Shown here: positions 5,381 through 6,434 of the stretch, one piece after another
Layout: each line of letters opens with the position of its first letter
How positions within the stretch are numbered: position 1 is the first letter of the stretch
Origin: Spirochaetales bacterium
Lineage (GTDB): Bacteria > Spirochaetota > Spirochaetia > DSM-27196 > SKKC01
Direction: 5' to 3'
DNA length: 6,434 nt
Assembly: GCA_007121695.1 (NCBI GenBank)
Contig: SKKC01000281.1
Location: 1-6,434, forward strand
Program-made: the position numbers and the translations under genes
The notes under the pieces: model-generated
Told to the model about the DNA's origin: nothing
Database searches by the model: none
The model's input: only the letters and a program-made list of their open reading frames with translations

Positions 5381-6213
5381 ACTTTACATTGCAGAATGGC
5401 CGGAACATCCCCGCCGTGGGTCTTGGAACATGGCGTGCAAAACAGGACGACGTGTATAAAGCGGTACTCAAGGCGCTTGACGCGGGCTACAGGCACGTCG
5501 ACACGGCGGTGATCTACGGGAACGAAGAAGAGGTCGGGCGCGGCATCGCCGATTCGTCTGTGCCACGAACAGACGTGTTTCTCACGACTAAAATCTGGAA
5601 CACGATGCACACTCGTGATGCGGCTGCGCAACAGATCGACGAGTCGCTCTCGCGGCTGAAAACCGACTATCTTGATCTCGTGTTGATACACTGGCCCGGG
5701 AGCTACGAGCGAAACGCGGCCGTGTGGACAGCCATGGAAGACGCGGTCGATGCGGGCAAGATCCGAAGCATCGGTGTTTCCAACTTTCTGATCCACCACA
5801 TCGACGCGCTTCTATCGACAGCCAGAATCAGGCCCGCGGCGAATCAGGTGGAGTGTCACATCAACCTGCAGAATACCAGACTGCAGCAGTACCTCGACGG
5901 GAAAGACATGCGTCTGGAAGCATACGCACCTTTTAAAAGCGACCGGATCAAGGACGTGCTCGACAACAAAACGCTCAACGAGATCGGGCGGTCGCACGGG
6001 AAGACTGCCACGCAGGTGGTGGTGCGCTGGCTTATGCAGCGGGGTATTGTTGCGCTTCCCAAGTCGGTGACACCGTCACGAATCGAAGAAAACTTCGACG
6101 TGTTCGATTTCGAGCTTACCGACGACGAAATGCTGGCGATCAGGAAGCTTAACAAGGGAGAACGCACGTTTCCCGAGCCCGATAACGTGGACTTCGGATT
6201 CGAGCACCTGTAG
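5377..6213 (+). CDS. Aldo/keto reductase, NADPH-dependent
   Basis: This 278-residue (beta/alpha)8 cytoplasmic oxidoreductase should reduce aldehydes or ketones with NADPH. The catalytic tetrad is complete: Asp42 and Tyr47 (GYRHVDTAVIYGNE), Lys72 (TTKIWN) and His105 (LIHWPG). Further family landmarks are GVSNF (133-137), NQVECH (156-161) and the cofactor segment LPKSVTPSRIEEN (227-239), in which Lys229, Ser230 and Arg235 suggest a preference for NADPH. Length and motifs fit the AKR5-like bacterial group (2,5-diketogluconate, methylglyoxal or glyoxal reductases), but the substrate cannot be told. It starts with TTG behind a good GGAGG. It follows troR by 69 bp on the same strand but has no evident role in metal uptake. 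It converges with the kinase gene on the other strand. Confidence 0.92.
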   Translation: MNFTLQNGRNIPAVGLGTWRAKQDDVYKAVLKALDAGYRHVDTAVIYGNEEEVGRGIADSSVPRTDVFLTTKIWNTMHTRDAAAQQIDESLSRLKTDYLDLVLIHWPGSYERNAAVWTAMEDAVDAGKIRSIGVSNFLIHHIDALLSTARIRPAANQVECHINLQNTRLQQYLDGKDMRLEAYAPFKSDRIKDVLDNKTLNEIGRSHGKTATQVVVRWLMQRGIVALPKSVTPSRIEENFDVFDFELTDDEMLAIRKLNKGERTFPEPDNVDFGFEHL

Positions 6214-6233
6214 ACACCGAGCTGTGACCGCGT

Positions 6234-6434
6234 CTACGGCAGTCGCAGAACAAACCGCGTACCGGGCGGTCCGTGGACTTCGAGCTGTCCGCCGATCTGC
6301 CCGGTAAGTGCGTGCACGAGCTGCATGCCGAGGGTGTCTGCGGTTTCGAGGGAAAAACCGTCCGGGAGACCGACCCCGTCGTCTTCCACGATAATGCGGC
6401 CGGAACCCCCGGCAGCTGGTTCGGCAATAATTCG
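6234..6434 (-). CDS. C-terminal end of a sensor histidine kinase (partial)
   Basis: The reverse strand is open from the window edge to a TAG (complement of 6234-6236), giving the last 66 residues of a protein whose start lies outside. They read as the end of a GHKL-type ATPase domain: RIIVEDDGVGLPDGF (residues 13-27 of the fragment) is the G1 box, TLGMQLVHAL the G2-like segment and GTRFVLRLP the closing strand. The wording DGVGLPDGF followed by LGMQLV and GGQLEV is typical of HisKA_2/HWE-type kinases, common in spirochaetes, rather than classic HisKA kinases. The phosphorylated His, the N box and any sensor domain lie beyond the window. The gene converges on the reductase with only 20 nt between stops. 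Confidence 0.8.
   Translation of the reverse strand, partial: RIIAEPAAGGSGRIIVEDDGVGLPDGFSLETADTLGMQLVHALTGQIGGQLEVHGPPGTRFVLRLP

Noticed and set aside
6222..6248. Possible hairpin terminator between the reductase and kinase genes
   Set aside because: CTGTGAC and GTCGCAG can pair with one wobble around a 13-nt loop, but most of it lies in the kinase coding end and there is no T-run on either side.
1..6434. CRISPR array, tRNA, rRNA, insertion sequence or attachment site
   Set aside because: No regularly spaced repeats, RNA gene signatures, transposase motifs or terminal repeats were seen; the window is almost fully occupied by the named genes.

Overview
The window is most likely from a spirochaete chromosome. 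I infer this from a TroABCD-TroR type metal uptake locus, a TroA signal peptide ending in AGGRSE, moderately high GC with ATG, GTG and TTG starts, and a HisKA_2/HWE-type histidine kinase tail downstream. No species can be named from the sequence alone.

Positions 1-53 hold nothing I can support. A sigma70-like promoter (54-82) overlapped by a 22-bp interrupted palindrome (78-99) leads into a compact + strand operon. It encodes a metal-binding periplasmic protein (troA, 131-1111), an ABC ATPase (troB, 1133-1972), two ABC-3 family permeases (troC, 1969-3300; troD, 3297-4619) and a DtxR/MntR-family repressor (troR, GTG start 4624-5307). troB/troC and troC/troD overlap as ATGA, and troD and troR are 4 nt apart. 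TroA should capture Mn2+/Zn2+/Fe2+ outside the membrane, TroCD should form the channel, TroB should power it, and TroR should shut the operon down when metal is replete.

The outstanding feature is that both permeases are about 150 residues longer than usual. Each carries a cytoplasmic C-terminal tail resembling a DtxR/MntR repressor: a winged helix plus the metal-binding and dimerisation helices, with an HRLWE motif and a D-x-x-E-H metal motif. The locus therefore encodes three DtxR-like modules, one soluble and two tethered to the transporter. This suggests direct metal feedback on transport in addition to transcriptional repression.

After a 69-bp gap comes an aldo/keto reductase (TTG start 5377-6213) with its full catalytic tetrad. 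It converges on a minus-strand gene whose last 66 codons (6234-6434) encode the end of a histidine kinase ATPase domain. Two near-perfect palindromes lie at the very start of troB (1138-1155 and 1176-1195) and may be operators or mRNA hairpins.
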